Below, piece by piece: positions 7,471-15,038 of a stretch of 64,000 nucleotides of DNA. The DNA is taken from contig SISS01000029.1 in the NCBI GenBank assembly GCA_004332335.1, positions 1 through 64,000 on the forward strand, written 5' to 3'. Position 1 is the stretch's first letter, and the number at the start of each line of letters is the position of its first letter. This DNA comes from Methanoregulaceae archaeon UXB-2016 (GTDB taxonomy: Archaea; Halobacteriota; Methanomicrobia; Methanomicrobiales; Methanospirillaceae). The translations under genes and the position numbers were made by a program. The notes below the pieces were generated by a model. The model ran no database searches. It worked only from the letters and a program-made list of their open reading frames with translations, and was not told the origin of the DNA.

Positions 7471-7672
7471 GCTCGAGTTCGTCGACGCGCCCGGGGAACG
7501 CGGACCTGGCCCGGTACCGTGCCCGGGGCTACGCGATGCAGGGCAACGGATCGCGATCGTCGTCGACCGGCCGCAGTCGGCCGTCGACGTCCACCTGCCG
7601 TCCGTGAACACCGTGAACATGGCGGGGGTAAAGGTCGAGCGCCGTCCGCCACGGCCGATCCCGACTCGGTGA
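7471..7672 (+). pseudogene. Remnant copy C of the beta-helix C-terminal module
   Basis: This ~200-bp stretch is homologous to the last 200 bp of the beta-helix gene (about 5812-6013). It starts with Leu-Glu-Phe-Val-Asp-Ala-Pro in one frame, moves to a second frame for Leu-Ala-Arg-Tyr-Arg-Ala-Arg-Gly-Tyr-Ala-Met, and returns for Arg-Ile-Ala-Ile-Val-Val-Asp-Arg-Pro and Val-Asn-Met-Ala-Gly-Val-Lys-Val-Glu, ending at a TGA. Two frameshifts and no N-terminal part make it a pseudogene. It is more diverged from the intact gene than copy B. Confidence 0.75.
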
Positions 7673-7892
7673 TGGTGGAGTGAATGGGCAAGGCGGAGGG
7701 CCGCAATCGGTAAAAGCAGCTGTCCCACGACGACCACCTGCAGAGCCGATGCAGGCTGCGGCGCCCTGCCCTGCACTGGGGGCGGTCTGTCCAGACACCG
7801 GCGAGGGCGGACGTGCGCCACCCTTTTTGAGCGTCATAAATCCCCTGACGTATACTTATTATCCGGTGCATTGCACCAGGAGAAGAAAGAAG
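7673..7892. other. Intergenic region with promoter of the 7893 gene
   Basis: No gene is supported here. The right end has an AT-rich patch in otherwise GC-rich DNA. TATACTTATT at 7851-7860 is a plausible TATA box about 38 bp before ATG 7893, and CCAGGAG at 7877-7883 is a Shine-Dalgarno site. Confidence 0.5.
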
Positions 7893-8396
7893 ATGGGAGA
7901 TTTCGTCCAGAAATCGGTAACCCGATCGGCGGCTCGCGAACTCGCGACCCCGATCGAGGACGCGGCGACGTTCAACACGATCGTCGCAGGGGTGATCTCG
8001 GGCAACCCGTTCGGGTGCACCGGGTATCAGTACGGCTCGGAGACGCATCCGGCCGTGGAGAAGACCAGGGAGCGGTACACGGCGAAGGTCGCGTACCAGG
8101 ACATGGAGGCGAAGACCGTCGGGCTCGTCTCGGCGCAGTCGCCCTCGCTCGCGGCGTACACGGCGAACGTGACGGCGGTCCTCGCGAACGCCGCTGTCGC
8201 CACCGCCATGGGTGGGACGGCCGTGCACGCCCTGGAGGACGACACCTTTTCGGCCACGCTCAAGTGCCACGACGCGAGCGGCGAGATCTTCACGATCACG
8301 TTCTCGCGGACCGCGGTCACGCTCGCGTCCTACGAGGACGACGCGATCCGCACCGCGGTCGAGGCCTGGGCCGACACCGTGCCGGCACTCGCATAA
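7893..8396 (+). CDS. Unknown 167-residue protein
   Basis: I do not recognise a family. The start at ATG 7893 is set by the AGGAG site 10 bases upstream; the open frame further upstream is not supported. The protein is soluble, without signal or membrane segment, rich in Ala and Thr, with an N-terminal stretch around Gly-Asn-Pro-Phe-Gly-Cys-Thr-Gly-Tyr-Gln-Tyr and alternating beta-type segments in the second half. Only 6 bp separate it from the next small gene, and both sit before one terminator. The location next to phage-like beta-helix copies suggests, but does not prove, a viral structural or accessory role. Confidence 0.6.
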   Translation: MGDFVQKSVTRSAARELATPIEDAATFNTIVAGVISGNPFGCTGYQYGSETHPAVEKTRERYTAKVAYQDMEAKTVGLVSAQSPSLAAYTANVTAVLANAAVATAMGGTAVHALEDDTFSATLKCHDASGEIFTITFSRTAVTLASYEDDAIRTAVEAWADTVPALA

Positions 8397-8402
8397 GGGC
8401 GC

Positions 8403-8528
8403 ATGGATCTCGTTGAGATCGGTATCGGCTCCGTCGTGGGGTTCCTGGTGATCCGGGTCCTGCGGCGGCTGGGACTCTGGCCGACACGGGGAAGGGAAGA
8501 GACCCGGTCCGGCTCGAGGCCCGGGTGA
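8403..8528 (+). CDS. Small single-pass membrane protein (41 residues)
   Basis: ATG 8403 opens a 41-residue peptide beginning MDLVEIGIGSVVGFLVIRVL, one hydrophobic helix followed by an Arg-rich tail. It lies 6 bp after the previous stop and 30 bp before the hairpin terminator, so it is probably the last gene of that unit. No family recognised; small membrane peptides of this kind are frequent in archaeal viruses. Confidence 0.45.
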   Translation: MDLVEIGIGSVVGFLVIRVLRRLGLWPTRGREETRSGSRPG

Positions 8529-8556
8529 GGTGAACTCTCAGGGGTGGAGGTATCAC

Positions 8557-8584
8557 GGGGTCTCAATGAGAGACCCCTCCTTTT
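8557..8584 (+). terminator. Hairpin plus T-rich tail
   Basis: GGGGTCTC at 8557-8564 pairs perfectly with GAGACCCC at 8570-8577 around a 5-base loop, followed by TCCTTTT. It closes the 7893-8528 unit. A stem-loop terminator is less usual in archaea than a plain T-tract. Confidence 0.7.
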
Positions 8585-8635
8585 CGGCATCATGTTTATC
8601 ACGGTCACCCGGCGCGGACCTCGATCACAACGATA

Positions 8636-8905
8636 ATGGACCGCGAACGTCCATCTGAGATCCAGATGGCCCGGTATCAGCTCACTGCCATGGTCTGGGA
8701 GGAGGAAGGCGTCTACGTATCGAGGTGCGTCGAGCTGGGGGTCGCGAGCTGTGGCGATACCCCGAAGGAAGCGCTTGCCCTGCTCCGGGAAGCCGTCGAC
8801 CTTTACCTCGAAAACGCGGAGGCCTACGGCATGCTCGACGAGATCGGGGGACCGCTCCGGGCGCAGGAGAAGTATACGACCACCATCGAGGTCGAGACGG
8901 CGTGA
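8636..8905 (+). CDS. hicB: HicB-family antitoxin
   Basis: The 89-residue protein has the HicB core: Tyr-Gln-Leu-Thr-Ala-Met-Val-Trp, Glu-Gly-Val-Tyr-Val-Ser-Arg-Cys-Val-Glu-Leu, the Ser-Cys-Gly-Asp-Thr turn, and the helix Ala-Leu-Ala-Leu-Leu-Arg-Glu-Ala. A TATA-like TGTTTATC at 8593-8600 fits a start at 8636; Met at 8666 is an alternative closer to the family start. Its stop overlaps the HicA GTG start in GTGA. It should neutralise the adjacent toxin and repress the operon. Confidence 0.8.
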   Translation: MDRERPSEIQMARYQLTAMVWEEEGVYVSRCVELGVASCGDTPKEALALLREAVDLYLENAEAYGMLDEIGGPLRAQEKYTTTIEVETA

Positions 8906-9171
8906 AGATCCCGGTGGTCTCATCGGCGCACGAGGTCCGGTGTCTCAGGCGGATCGGGCTCGTCGAAGCGGGCCGTCAGGAGAAAGGAAGCCATGCGGCC
9001 CTCTTCAAATCAGACGAGCAGGGGCAGAAACGCCTCGTGATCGTTCCCCGGCGAGCGCCGGTTCCGGCCGGGACGCTGGACTCGATCATGAAAAGTCCAT
9101 TGAGCTGCTCACCAGGTAGGTGCCCGACTCTTCCGGCCATTCATGCCCTTCTACTGCCTCCGCTGCGGTGA
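8902..9171 (+). CDS. hicA: HicA-like toxin with a frameshifted C-terminus
   Basis: GTG 8902 overlaps the antitoxin stop. The first ~62 residues follow the HicA pattern: Lys-Ile-Pro-Val-Val-Ser-Ser at the start, Cys-Leu-Arg-Arg-Ile-Gly-Leu, the Lys-Gly-Ser-His-Ala-Ala-Leu catalytic region (His ~33), Arg-Leu-Val-Ile-Val-Pro, and Pro-Ala-Gly-Thr-Leu-Asp-Ser-Ile. After Met-Lys near 9090 the frame runs into a Cys/Pro/Leu-rich tail overlapping the next gene. A different frame offers Ser-Ile-Glu-Leu-Leu-Thr-Arg and a stop at 9117-9119, closer to the family end. A frameshift or sequencing error near 9090-9095 is likely. Confidence 0.65.
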   Translation: MKIPVVSSAHEVRCLRRIGLVEAGRQEKGSHAALFKSDEQGQKRLVIVPRRAPVPAGTLDSIMKSPLSCSPGRCPTLPAIHALLLPPLR

Positions 9172-9610
9172 GTGCTGCTCGGCCATGGGCGAGGTCCACG
9201 CCCTCGAGCGCCGGCCCGACGGCGGTCTCGCGGTCAGGAACCTCTACACGGGCGAGGTCACGCACGTGACCCTCGACCCCGATAAGGCCGATCTCCTCGA
9301 GCGCCCCGTGATCCCCGGGGCCTGCCCGCTCCTCCGGCACGACGCCGCCGGCCTCGCCGTCTGCCCCGTCCACGAGACCTGGCCGGCCGTCTGCGCCGAG
9401 TACGCCTGCTGGCGCCTTCTCGCCCTCGACGGAGCCGGCCGCCGGGCCGCGCGGGTCATGGGCCGCCGCCACCTCGCGCTCGACGACCCGCGGCTCGAGG
9501 CGCTCCTCGCCCCGCACCGCGGCCGGCTCGGCCGGATCGTCGACGATGCCGCCTGGGACGAGGCCCTCGCCGCGGTCCTCGAGGAGGCCGGCTACCGGGT
9601 CGTGCGGTGA
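9143..9610 (+). CDS. YkgJ-family cysteine-cluster (metal-binding) protein
   Basis: The 155-residue protein opens with Cys-Leu-Arg-Cys-Gly-Glu-Cys-Cys at residues 5-12, the CxxCxxCC signature of the YkgJ/UPF0153 family, thought to bind zinc or an iron-sulfur cluster. Further Cys residues in Gly-Ala-Cys-Pro-Leu-Leu, Val-Cys-Pro-Val-His and Val-Cys-Ala-Glu-Tyr-Ala-Cys complete the usual set. The C-terminal third is helical. Role is unknown; some relatives accompany flagellar or methyltransferase genes, but the context here is neutral. Confidence 0.8.
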   Translation: MPFYCLRCGECCSAMGEVHALERRPDGGLAVRNLYTGEVTHVTLDPDKADLLERPVIPGACPLLRHDAAGLAVCPVHETWPAVCAEYACWRLLALDGAGRRAARVMGRRHLALDDPRLEALLAPHRGRLGRIVDDAAWDEALAAVLEEAGYRVVR

Positions 9611-9680
9611 GGAGCAGAACGCTTATTGCCCGGAACCGATACCACTCCCCGATGCGCACCAGGCCCGCAGGGAGGAATGT

Positions 9681-10229
9681 GTGACCGTCCATTCCGGGCT
9701 CGACGCGGAGGAGGTCGCGGTCCTCTGCCTTTTCGCTGCCGACGGGGACCTTGGGTGTTCCTGCGCCGACGTGGCCGACCTCCTCGAGGCCACCGAGCGG
9801 CGCGCCCGGACCAGCTTCGGCCCGGTGCCCGGCACCCTGCGCCGGGCCCTTGCGGGGCTCGTCCTCGAGGCCGGCCTCGCCGACCCGGACGAGCTCCTCG
9901 AGGGAGGCGTCGACGCGGCCCTCGCCCGGGTCATCCTGCGCGACGTCGTCCCGCCCACGCTCTCGCGGGACCGGCTCTGGTTCGCCGGCGGCGGCGAGGT
10001 GCACTGGACCGCGGCCGCACCGGGAGCGCTGGCCTCGTCCGGGTCGCGGCGCCGGGCCGGCGGTCTTCTCGCGCTCGTCGCCTCGGGCCCGACCCCGACC
10101 GCGGTCCTCGCGACCCTCGAACGGCTCGGGTGGGACCGGTCCGTTGTCCGGGCGCTCCTCGACCCTGAGCGCCACGACGAATCGGACGGCCTCCGCCGGC
10201 AGGTCGCCTGGCAGGACTGGTTCGAGTAG
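9681..10229 (+). CDS. Unknown 182-residue protein
   Basis: No family recognised. The GTG at 9681 is chosen because GGGAGG lies 5 bases upstream; a TATA-like CGCTTATTGC sits near 9618-9628. The sequence has a Cys-rich patch (Leu-Gly-Cys-Ser-Cys-Ala-Asp), a helical first half resembling a winged-helix shape, a Trp-containing middle (Leu-Trp-Phe-Ala-Gly-Gly-Gly) and a second helical region ending Trp-Gln-Asp-Trp-Phe-Glu. It could be a DNA-binding or regulatory protein, but this is inference. It is strongly GC-biased like the core chromosome. Confidence 0.6.
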   Translation: MTVHSGLDAEEVAVLCLFAADGDLGCSCADVADLLEATERRARTSFGPVPGTLRRALAGLVLEAGLADPDELLEGGVDAALARVILRDVVPPTLSRDRLWFAGGGEVHWTAAAPGALASSGSRRRAGGLLALVASGPTPTAVLATLERLGWDRSVVRALLDPERHDESDGLRRQVAWQDWFE

Positions 10230-10321
10230 TGGCCCCGAGGCACGGGTCGGGGCAGCTTCCTCCGGCCCCGTTGCGCGCGGTCACGGAAACCTTTTATCCG
10301 CCTCGGGCCATTCGACGCCTC

Positions 10322-11155
10322 ATGAAGCTGATCGGTGTCTGCCTCCTCATCGCCCTCGCCCTGCTCTGCGCGGGCTGCACAACCACGCCCGGTGCGAACA
10401 ACACGACCGCGAACGCGACCGCGACGCCGGTCCCGGAGCCGGCCCTGCTCGGGACCTGGCAGCTCGTCTCGTTCCTCGGGGCGGACGGCGGGACCGTCGC
10501 GGCGATCGCCGGCTCGATCCCGCTCGTCACCTTCGACCGCGAGGGCAGGGTCGGGGGCACGGTCGGCTGCAACCACTTTTCGGCCGACTACACGGCCCGG
10601 GGGAACGAGCTCGGCATCGGCCCCGCGGTCTCGACCCTGATGTACTGCTCGCTACCGGCCGGGGTCATGGACCAGGAGCAGCGAGTCCTCGCACTCCTCC
10701 CCCTCACGGGCGGGTATACGGTCGCGGGGAACAGCCTCTTCCTCTCCGACCGGAGCGGCAACAGGATCATGAGCTTTGAGCGTGCGGCCGTGCCGACGCC
10801 CGCGCCGCTCGTGGATACGACCTGGCAGCTCGCCGGCCTCTCGGACCCCAACGGGACCGCGCGCTCCGTGCTGGCCGGCACGAACGCGACCCTGGTCTTC
10901 TCGTCCGACGGGACGCTCAGGGGCGACACCGGGTGCAACATCGTCCAGGGGCCGTACACGCAGACCGGAGCGAGCCTCGCGATCGGGCCGCTCTCGGTCA
11001 CCGAGCGCGCCTGTGCCGATCCCGCGATGATGGTCCAGGAGCGGGACCTCCTCCAGGCCCTCCGGGTCGCGACGACCTACGTGGTCCAGGGCGACCGGCT
11101 CCGGATCACGAACGCTTCGGGCAGCCCCATGGCCGACTTCCGCCGGCTCGCCTGA
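10322..11155 (+). CDS. Lipoprotein with two META (HslJ-like) domains
   Basis: The 277-residue protein starts at ATG 10322 after a TATA-like CTTTTATC near 10290. A lipobox (Leu-Cys-Ala-Gly-Cys at residues 16-20) and a Thr/Asn/Ala/Pro linker place it on the outer face of the membrane. Two tandem META/DUF306 domains follow, each with Gly-Thr/Thr-Trp-Gln-Leu at its start (residues ~44 and ~165) and a Gly-Cys-Asn motif (Val-Gly-Cys-Asn-His, Thr-Gly-Cys-Asn-Ile). META proteins such as E. coli HslJ are linked to stress or antibiotic tolerance; the biochemical role is unknown. The gene is monocistronic. Confidence 0.85.
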   Translation: MKLIGVCLLIALALLCAGCTTTPGANNTTANATATPVPEPALLGTWQLVSFLGADGGTVAAIAGSIPLVTFDREGRVGGTVGCNHFSADYTARGNELGIGPAVSTLMYCSLPAGVMDQEQRVLALLPLTGGYTVAGNSLFLSDRSGNRIMSFERAAVPTPAPLVDTTWQLAGLSDPNGTARSVLAGTNATLVFSSDGTLRGDTGCNIVQGPYTQTGASLAIGPLSVTERACADPAMMVQERDLLQALRVATTYVVQGDRLRITNASGSPMADFRRLA

Positions 11156-11167
11156 GGACCCCGGCCC

Positions 11168-12118
11168 TCAGTTGCCATCCACGACCTTCGAGTAGGGAAT
11201 GTTTCCGGCCCCGATCTCGGTCGTGAGCGGGATCCCGAGCTCGCGGCAGTGGCCGGCGAGGTTCATGCCCGAGAAGGCGACGATCGAGAGCCGGAACGGG
11301 TCGGGAGGGGCGTTGAAGACCTCGAGCCCCATCATGACCGGGAAGACGAACCCGGCCGCACGGAGAGAGGAGATGAGATCGGTCACCTGCGCCTCGGCCG
11401 AGAAGGGGACCTGCCGGATGTTCGCGAGGGCGACCCCCGTCCCGCTCGCGACCAGGGAGCCGATCGAGGTCAGGCCCGACGAGATGAAGAGTGCGAGCGG
11501 GTCGATCGTGGTCCCGCGGTAGCCGATCAGGTCCACGAACTCCGTGGCCTGGCGGTCGCGGACCTGGAGTGTCCCGCCGTAGGCGACGTGGACCGGGATC
11601 CCGTTGTGCTGGAAGACCCCGTCCATCGTGATCGAGCAGACGGTCACGAGCCCGACCGATCCCGAGGGGACCCGCGGGTGGCGGTCCAGGACCCGGTAAT
11701 GGGAGAAGAAGCCGTACCCGGCGCCGATCACGCCGTCGAACGCGGCCCGAACCTCGTCGAGCCGCTCCTCGGGCACGATCGAGAGGTTGTAGGCCACGTC
11801 CCCGGTCATGGTCTCGGGGTTGAACGTGGACCGGAACGCGAGCCGCTCGAGCTTCGAGATGATGAACCCGGTCCGGTCGTCGACGAGCGCCTTGTCGGTC
11901 TCGCTCCGGCCCCGCTCGGTCAGGACCCGCCCGTGGTTCCCGACCTTGTTCGTGAAGCCCATCTCGTCGAGGTACCGGAGGTAGTACTGCACGGCCCGGT
12001 CCGAGAGGACGAAGCCGCGCTCGGCCATCAGCTCCGAGAGCCGCTTTGCTCCGATCGGTTCCTGCTGGTCCTTGAGAATCCGGAGGAGCTCGACGACCTT
12101 CCGCTCGGTCCGGATCAT
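11168..12118 (-). CDS. nrpR: NrpR-family transcriptional regulator
   Basis: The 316-residue protein has an N-terminal winged helix (residues ~1-70, with Arg-Ala-Val-Gln-Tyr-Tyr-Leu-Arg-Tyr-Leu as recognition helix) and one NrpR/DUF128 effector domain (about 85-310; Gly-Tyr-Gly-Phe-Phe-Ser-His, Asn-Ile-Arg-Gln-Val-Pro). NrpR represses nitrogen-assimilation genes in methanogens and is released by 2-oxoglutarate. Many euryarchaea split it into NrpRI (with winged helix) and NrpRII; this single-domain form with a winged helix fits NrpRI. It overlaps the Dcd-like gene by 4 bp (ATGA). The family assignment is firm, the target set is not. Confidence 0.85.
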   Translation of the reverse strand: MIRTERKVVELLRILKDQQEPIGAKRLSELMAERGFVLSDRAVQYYLRYLDEMGFTNKVGNHGRVLTERGRSETDKALVDDRTGFIISKLERLAFRSTFNPETMTGDVAYNLSIVPEERLDEVRAAFDGVIGAGYGFFSHYRVLDRHPRVPSGSVGLVTVCSITMDGVFQHNGIPVHVAYGGTLQVRDRQATEFVDLIGYRGTTIDPLALFISSGLTSIGSLVASGTGVALANIRQVPFSAEAQVTDLISSLRAAGFVFPVMMGLEVFNAPPDPFRLSIVAFSGMNLAGHCRELGIPLTTEIGAGNIPYSKVVDGN

Positions 12119-12558
12119 GACTCCCGGGCCGTGACGGCCCCCCGGCTATCCTGGTACCGACCGCGGTACTCCTGGTGGTTCTCCATCACCTCGGAGAAGA
12201 GGATCTGGACGCACCGGTCGCCGGCCTCGAGCCGGACCTCCTCGGGCCCCAGGTTCGAGAGCGCGAGGGTCAGCTGTCCGCGGAAGCCCGGGTCGACGAA
12301 TCCCCCGCCGAGCAGGACTCCCTTCCGCCCGAGGGACGAGCGGCAGCGAAGGGTCGCGGCCAGGCCGACGGGGACCTCGACCCACTCCATCGTGGGGACC
12401 AGGCGGCACTCGCCGTGCGGGATCACGGTCGTCTCGGCCGCGCGGAGGTCGTAGCTCGCCACCTGGAGCGAGTCCTTGGCAAACGGCCGGATCGTGAGCC
12501 GTTCGCCCGGTTCGAGCGTGCGGAGCCGACGGACAATCTCCTCTCCGGACAGAATCAT
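12115..12558 (-). CDS. Dcd/dUTPase-family nucleotide hydrolase lacking the deaminase Glu
   Basis: I place the start at Met 12558 (MILSGEEI, the usual start of dCTP deaminases); a TATA-like CTATTAAG on the minus strand about 25-30 bp further upstream would make it leaderless, and the longer frame from 12603 overlaps this promoter. The 147-residue protein has the trimeric dUTPase/Dcd fold motifs: Ala-Ser-Tyr-Asp-Leu, Cys-Arg-Ser-Ser-Leu-Gly-Arg, and Val-Asp-Pro-Gly-Phe-Arg-Gly-Gln. The segment that carries the catalytic Glu in dCTP deaminases (Ile-Thr-Leu-Glu) reads Leu-Thr-Leu-Ala. It may therefore hydrolyse dUTP or a related nucleotide without deaminating. Confidence 0.8.
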   Translation of the reverse strand: MILSGEEIVRRLRTLEPGERLTIRPFAKDSLQVASYDLRAAETTVIPHGECRLVPTMEWVEVPVGLAATLRCRSSLGRKGVLLGGGFVDPGFRGQLTLALSNLGPEEVRLEAGDRCVQILFSEVMENHQEYRGRYQDSRGAVTARES

Positions 12559-12613
12559 AGGAAGATCAGGAGCTTCCGAATACTTAATAGCCATCGATAT
12601 CATACAATCTGGC

Positions 12614-12685
12614 GGATCTATAGGGTAGAGGACATCCTCTTGGGCTTCGAACCCAAGGACCCGGGTTCGATTCCCGGTGGATCCG
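12614..12685 (+). tRNA. tRNA-Arg (anticodon TCG)
   Basis: The 72-nt cloverleaf has acceptor arms GGATCTA/TGGATCC, anticodon stem TTGGG/CCCAA around loop CTTCGAA (anticodon TCG), and T-arm CCGGG-TTCGATT-CCCGG. The D-arm is short (about 3 bp). CCA is not encoded. Confidence 0.9.
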
Positions 12686-12833
12686 TTCGCTTCTGCGCAC
12701 TGCGAAATCGTTAAGAACTCCCGTGCCCTTTGAATACTACAACATCTCCCGGAGGGCCCGGTGGGCCGGGCGAGCGCGCGACCGCAAACCTCTTGTGGGT
12801 TGCGCCGGTTGATTCAGGCATCGGAGGTCGAAC

Positions 12834-12962
12834 ATGAGGCACGGCATGATGAATAGCGGCCCGGCAACGGGATCCGTCAGCGTTCTGTTCTCCTGTTCTT
12901 CCCTGGTCGACGACCGGCGTTCCCGGATGGCGGGCGCGGTGCAGAGGGGCGAGGATGGGTAA
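12834..12962 (+). CDS. Possible 42-residue leader peptide
   Basis: ATG 12834 follows a very good Shine-Dalgarno sequence (GGAGGT, 6-base gap) and opens 42 codons ending TAA at 12960-12962, three bases before the ATG of the coiled-coil gene. Composition is ordinary (Gly, Arg, Ser) with no domain. It may be a real small protein, a leader ORF coupling translation, or chance. The rest of 12686-12833 shows no gene. Confidence 0.35.
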   Translation: MRHGMMNSGPATGSVSVLFSCSSLVDDRRSRMAGAVQRGEDG

Positions 12963-12965
12963 GGC

Positions 12966-13826
12966 ATGCTGAATGAACTGATCGATAAGCGAAAGAAGAT
13001 ACTGGCAGAGTCCGAGCAGCACAAGGAGCGGCGGAACGAGCTGAACGCGACCGCGAGCAAGTTTGCCCGCGAGCGCAACGCTCTGAACGGGAAGACCCGC
13101 GAGTTCGTCGAGGAGGCGCAGAAGAACAAGGAGCTGCGCGACCAGGCGAACAAGGACGTCCATGCCCAGAAGGAGGAGCGCAACACCCTCAACGAGCAGG
13201 CGAACGTGCTCTTCGAGGAGATCGAGGGCTTCAAGAAAGAGCACGGCGCTCTGAAGAACCGGGGGGTCAAGGAACTCCAGAAGCAGATCGAGCACATGGA
13301 GTTCCGGCAGCAGACCGAGGTCTTCTCGGTCGACAAGGAGCGCGAGCTGATCGAGAAGATCAAGGCGCTCCGTGCCGAGATCCGGGACCAGGAGACCGAG
13401 CTCGAGCAGAACAAGGAGATGCGGACCAAGCTCACGGACGCCCGTGACTTTCGCCACGCCGCCTCCGAGGTCCACGCGCGGGTCACCGAGCTCGCCGAGC
13501 TCGCCCAGAAGCACCATGACCTGATGGTCGAGAACTATCGGAACGCCGACAAGTCCCGCGAGGCCGCGGACGCCTCGCACAAGCAGTTCGTCGAGGCCCA
13601 GGAGGCTGCGGACGCCGAGCACAAGGCCTTCCTTGCCTGCCAGAAGGAACTCCGCGACTACGATAAGGTGATCGGCGGTCTCAGGAAGAAGACCCGGTCG
13701 ACCAAGGTCACCAAGGAGCAGAAGGCGGTCCGGCAGGAAGCCGAGCGGATCTTCACGTCGTTCCGGAGCGGTGAGAAGCTCACGACCGACGACCTGCTCC
13801 TGCTTCAGCGGTCGAAAATGGTCTAA
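12966..13826 (+). CDS. Archaeal coiled-coil protein (COG1340-type)
   Basis: The 286-residue protein is almost entirely charged helix: Glu/Lys/Arg/Gln-rich heptads run from residue 1 to about 235, followed by a short C-terminal region (Leu-Thr-Thr-Asp-Asp-Leu-Leu-Leu-Leu-Gln) that closes many archaeal members. It fits the widely conserved archaeal coiled-coil family COG1340. No membrane segment and no enzyme motif. Function is not known; a structural or ribosome/chromatin-associated scaffold role is possible. Confidence 0.8.
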   Translation: MLNELIDKRKKILAESEQHKERRNELNATASKFARERNALNGKTREFVEEAQKNKELRDQANKDVHAQKEERNTLNEQANVLFEEIEGFKKEHGALKNRGVKELQKQIEHMEFRQQTEVFSVDKERELIEKIKALRAEIRDQETELEQNKEMRTKLTDARDFRHAASEVHARVTELAELAQKHHDLMVENYRNADKSREAADASHKQFVEAQEAADAEHKAFLACQKELRDYDKVIGGLRKKTRSTKVTKEQKAVRQEAERIFTSFRSGEKLTTDDLLLLQRSKMV

Positions 13827-13895
13827 ATCTCTCTCTTTTTCGCAATCTGCGCGAGTCAACAACGCTTTAATAGATCCCATGCAACACTCCTTGTG

Positions 13896-15029
13896 ATGGC
13901 GGAGCGGCGCACCCTCGTGCTCTCGGTGGACCGGGACGACGATATCGGGTACAAGGCCGGCGTCGATGCCCCTGTGGTCGGGCGCGAGGCCTGCCTGGCC
14001 GCGGCCAACGCGCTCGCGCTGGTCGATCCCGAGGACTCGGATGTCAACGCGATCTTCCAGGCCGTCAAGGTCGCCGACGAGCTCGCCGTGAACGGCGAGG
14101 AGGTCGAGGTCGCGATCGTCGCGGGCGACCACCTCCACATGATCGAGGGGGACCGCAAGATCGCCCGTGACCTCGAGCGGGTGATCGCCCGCACCGGCGC
14201 GACCGAGTGCATCCTGATCACGGACGGAGCCGAGGACGACTTCGTCCTGCCGATCATCCAGTCACGGATCGCGGTCTCGTCCGTCCGCCGGGTCGTCGTG
14301 ACCCAGATGGTGAACCTCGAGGGGACCTACTATATCCTCAAGAAACTCCTCGACGATCCCAAGATCTCGCGCCCGCTCCTGGTCCCGGTCGGCCTGGCGA
14401 TGCTCCTCTTCGCCATCGCGTACCTGCTCGGGTACCCCGAGGGCGCGATGATCGTCGTGGTCGGGGTGATCGGGACCTATCTCCTCTTCCGGGGCCTCGG
14501 GTACGACGACATCTTCGGCTCGTCCTACCGGGCGATCGCGACCTCGATCTCCCACGGCCGGTTCACCCTGCTGACGAACCTCGCGGCCGTCCTACTCGTG
14601 ATCGTGGGCGCGATCAACGGCATGACCACGATGATCGTCCATTATATGGGCGGCGATCAGGCGAACGGGGTCTTCATGTTCCTCGCCTTCGCCTACGGCG
14701 CCGTCCCATGGTTCGTCGTGTCCGGCCTCGTCTCGTCGGCGGGCCGGCTGATCGACGTCTATCTCGGCGAACGCGGCGAGGTCTGGCGGGTGCTCCTCCT
14801 CCCGTTCCTGACCCTCGCCGCCGGCCTCTTCCTCTTCGGAGCCGCCATCTACGTGCTCGCCATAAACCGGGCCCCCGAGTTCCCGATCCTGGCCGAGGCC
14901 GGCCTCCAGTACTTTGCGCTCCTCTCGGTCGCGGCCGCGCTCTGCCTCGGCGTCGGCATCTGGCTCCAGCATTCGGCCCGCCGGTCGGCGGCCGAGGGCG
15001 GGGACCGGGCCGCGCTTCCGTCCGAGTGA
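13896..15029 (+). CDS. DUF373 integral membrane protein
   Basis: The ~377-residue protein has a soluble N-terminal domain (residues ~1-150) starting with Thr-Leu-Val-Leu-Ser-Val-Asp-Arg-Asp-Asp-Asp and Gly-Arg-Glu-Ala-Cys, then six or so transmembrane helices. That architecture is characteristic of the archaeal DUF373 family. ATG 13896 is preferred over the GTG one codon earlier. Acidic motifs suggest metal or nucleotide binding; no activity is established. Confidence 0.85.
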   Translation: MAERRTLVLSVDRDDDIGYKAGVDAPVVGREACLAAANALALVDPEDSDVNAIFQAVKVADELAVNGEEVEVAIVAGDHLHMIEGDRKIARDLERVIARTGATECILITDGAEDDFVLPIIQSRIAVSSVRRVVVTQMVNLEGTYYILKKLLDDPKISRPLLVPVGLAMLLFAIAYLLGYPEGAMIVVVGVIGTYLLFRGLGYDDIFGSSYRAIATSISHGRFTLLTNLAAVLLVIVGAINGMTTMIVHYMGGDQANGVFMFLAFAYGAVPWFVVSGLVSSAGRLIDVYLGERGEVWRVLLLPFLTLAAGLFLFGAAIYVLAINRAPEFPILAEAGLQYFALLSVAAALCLGVGIWLQHSARRSAAEGGDRAALPSE

Positions 15030-15038
15030 CGCGGCTCT

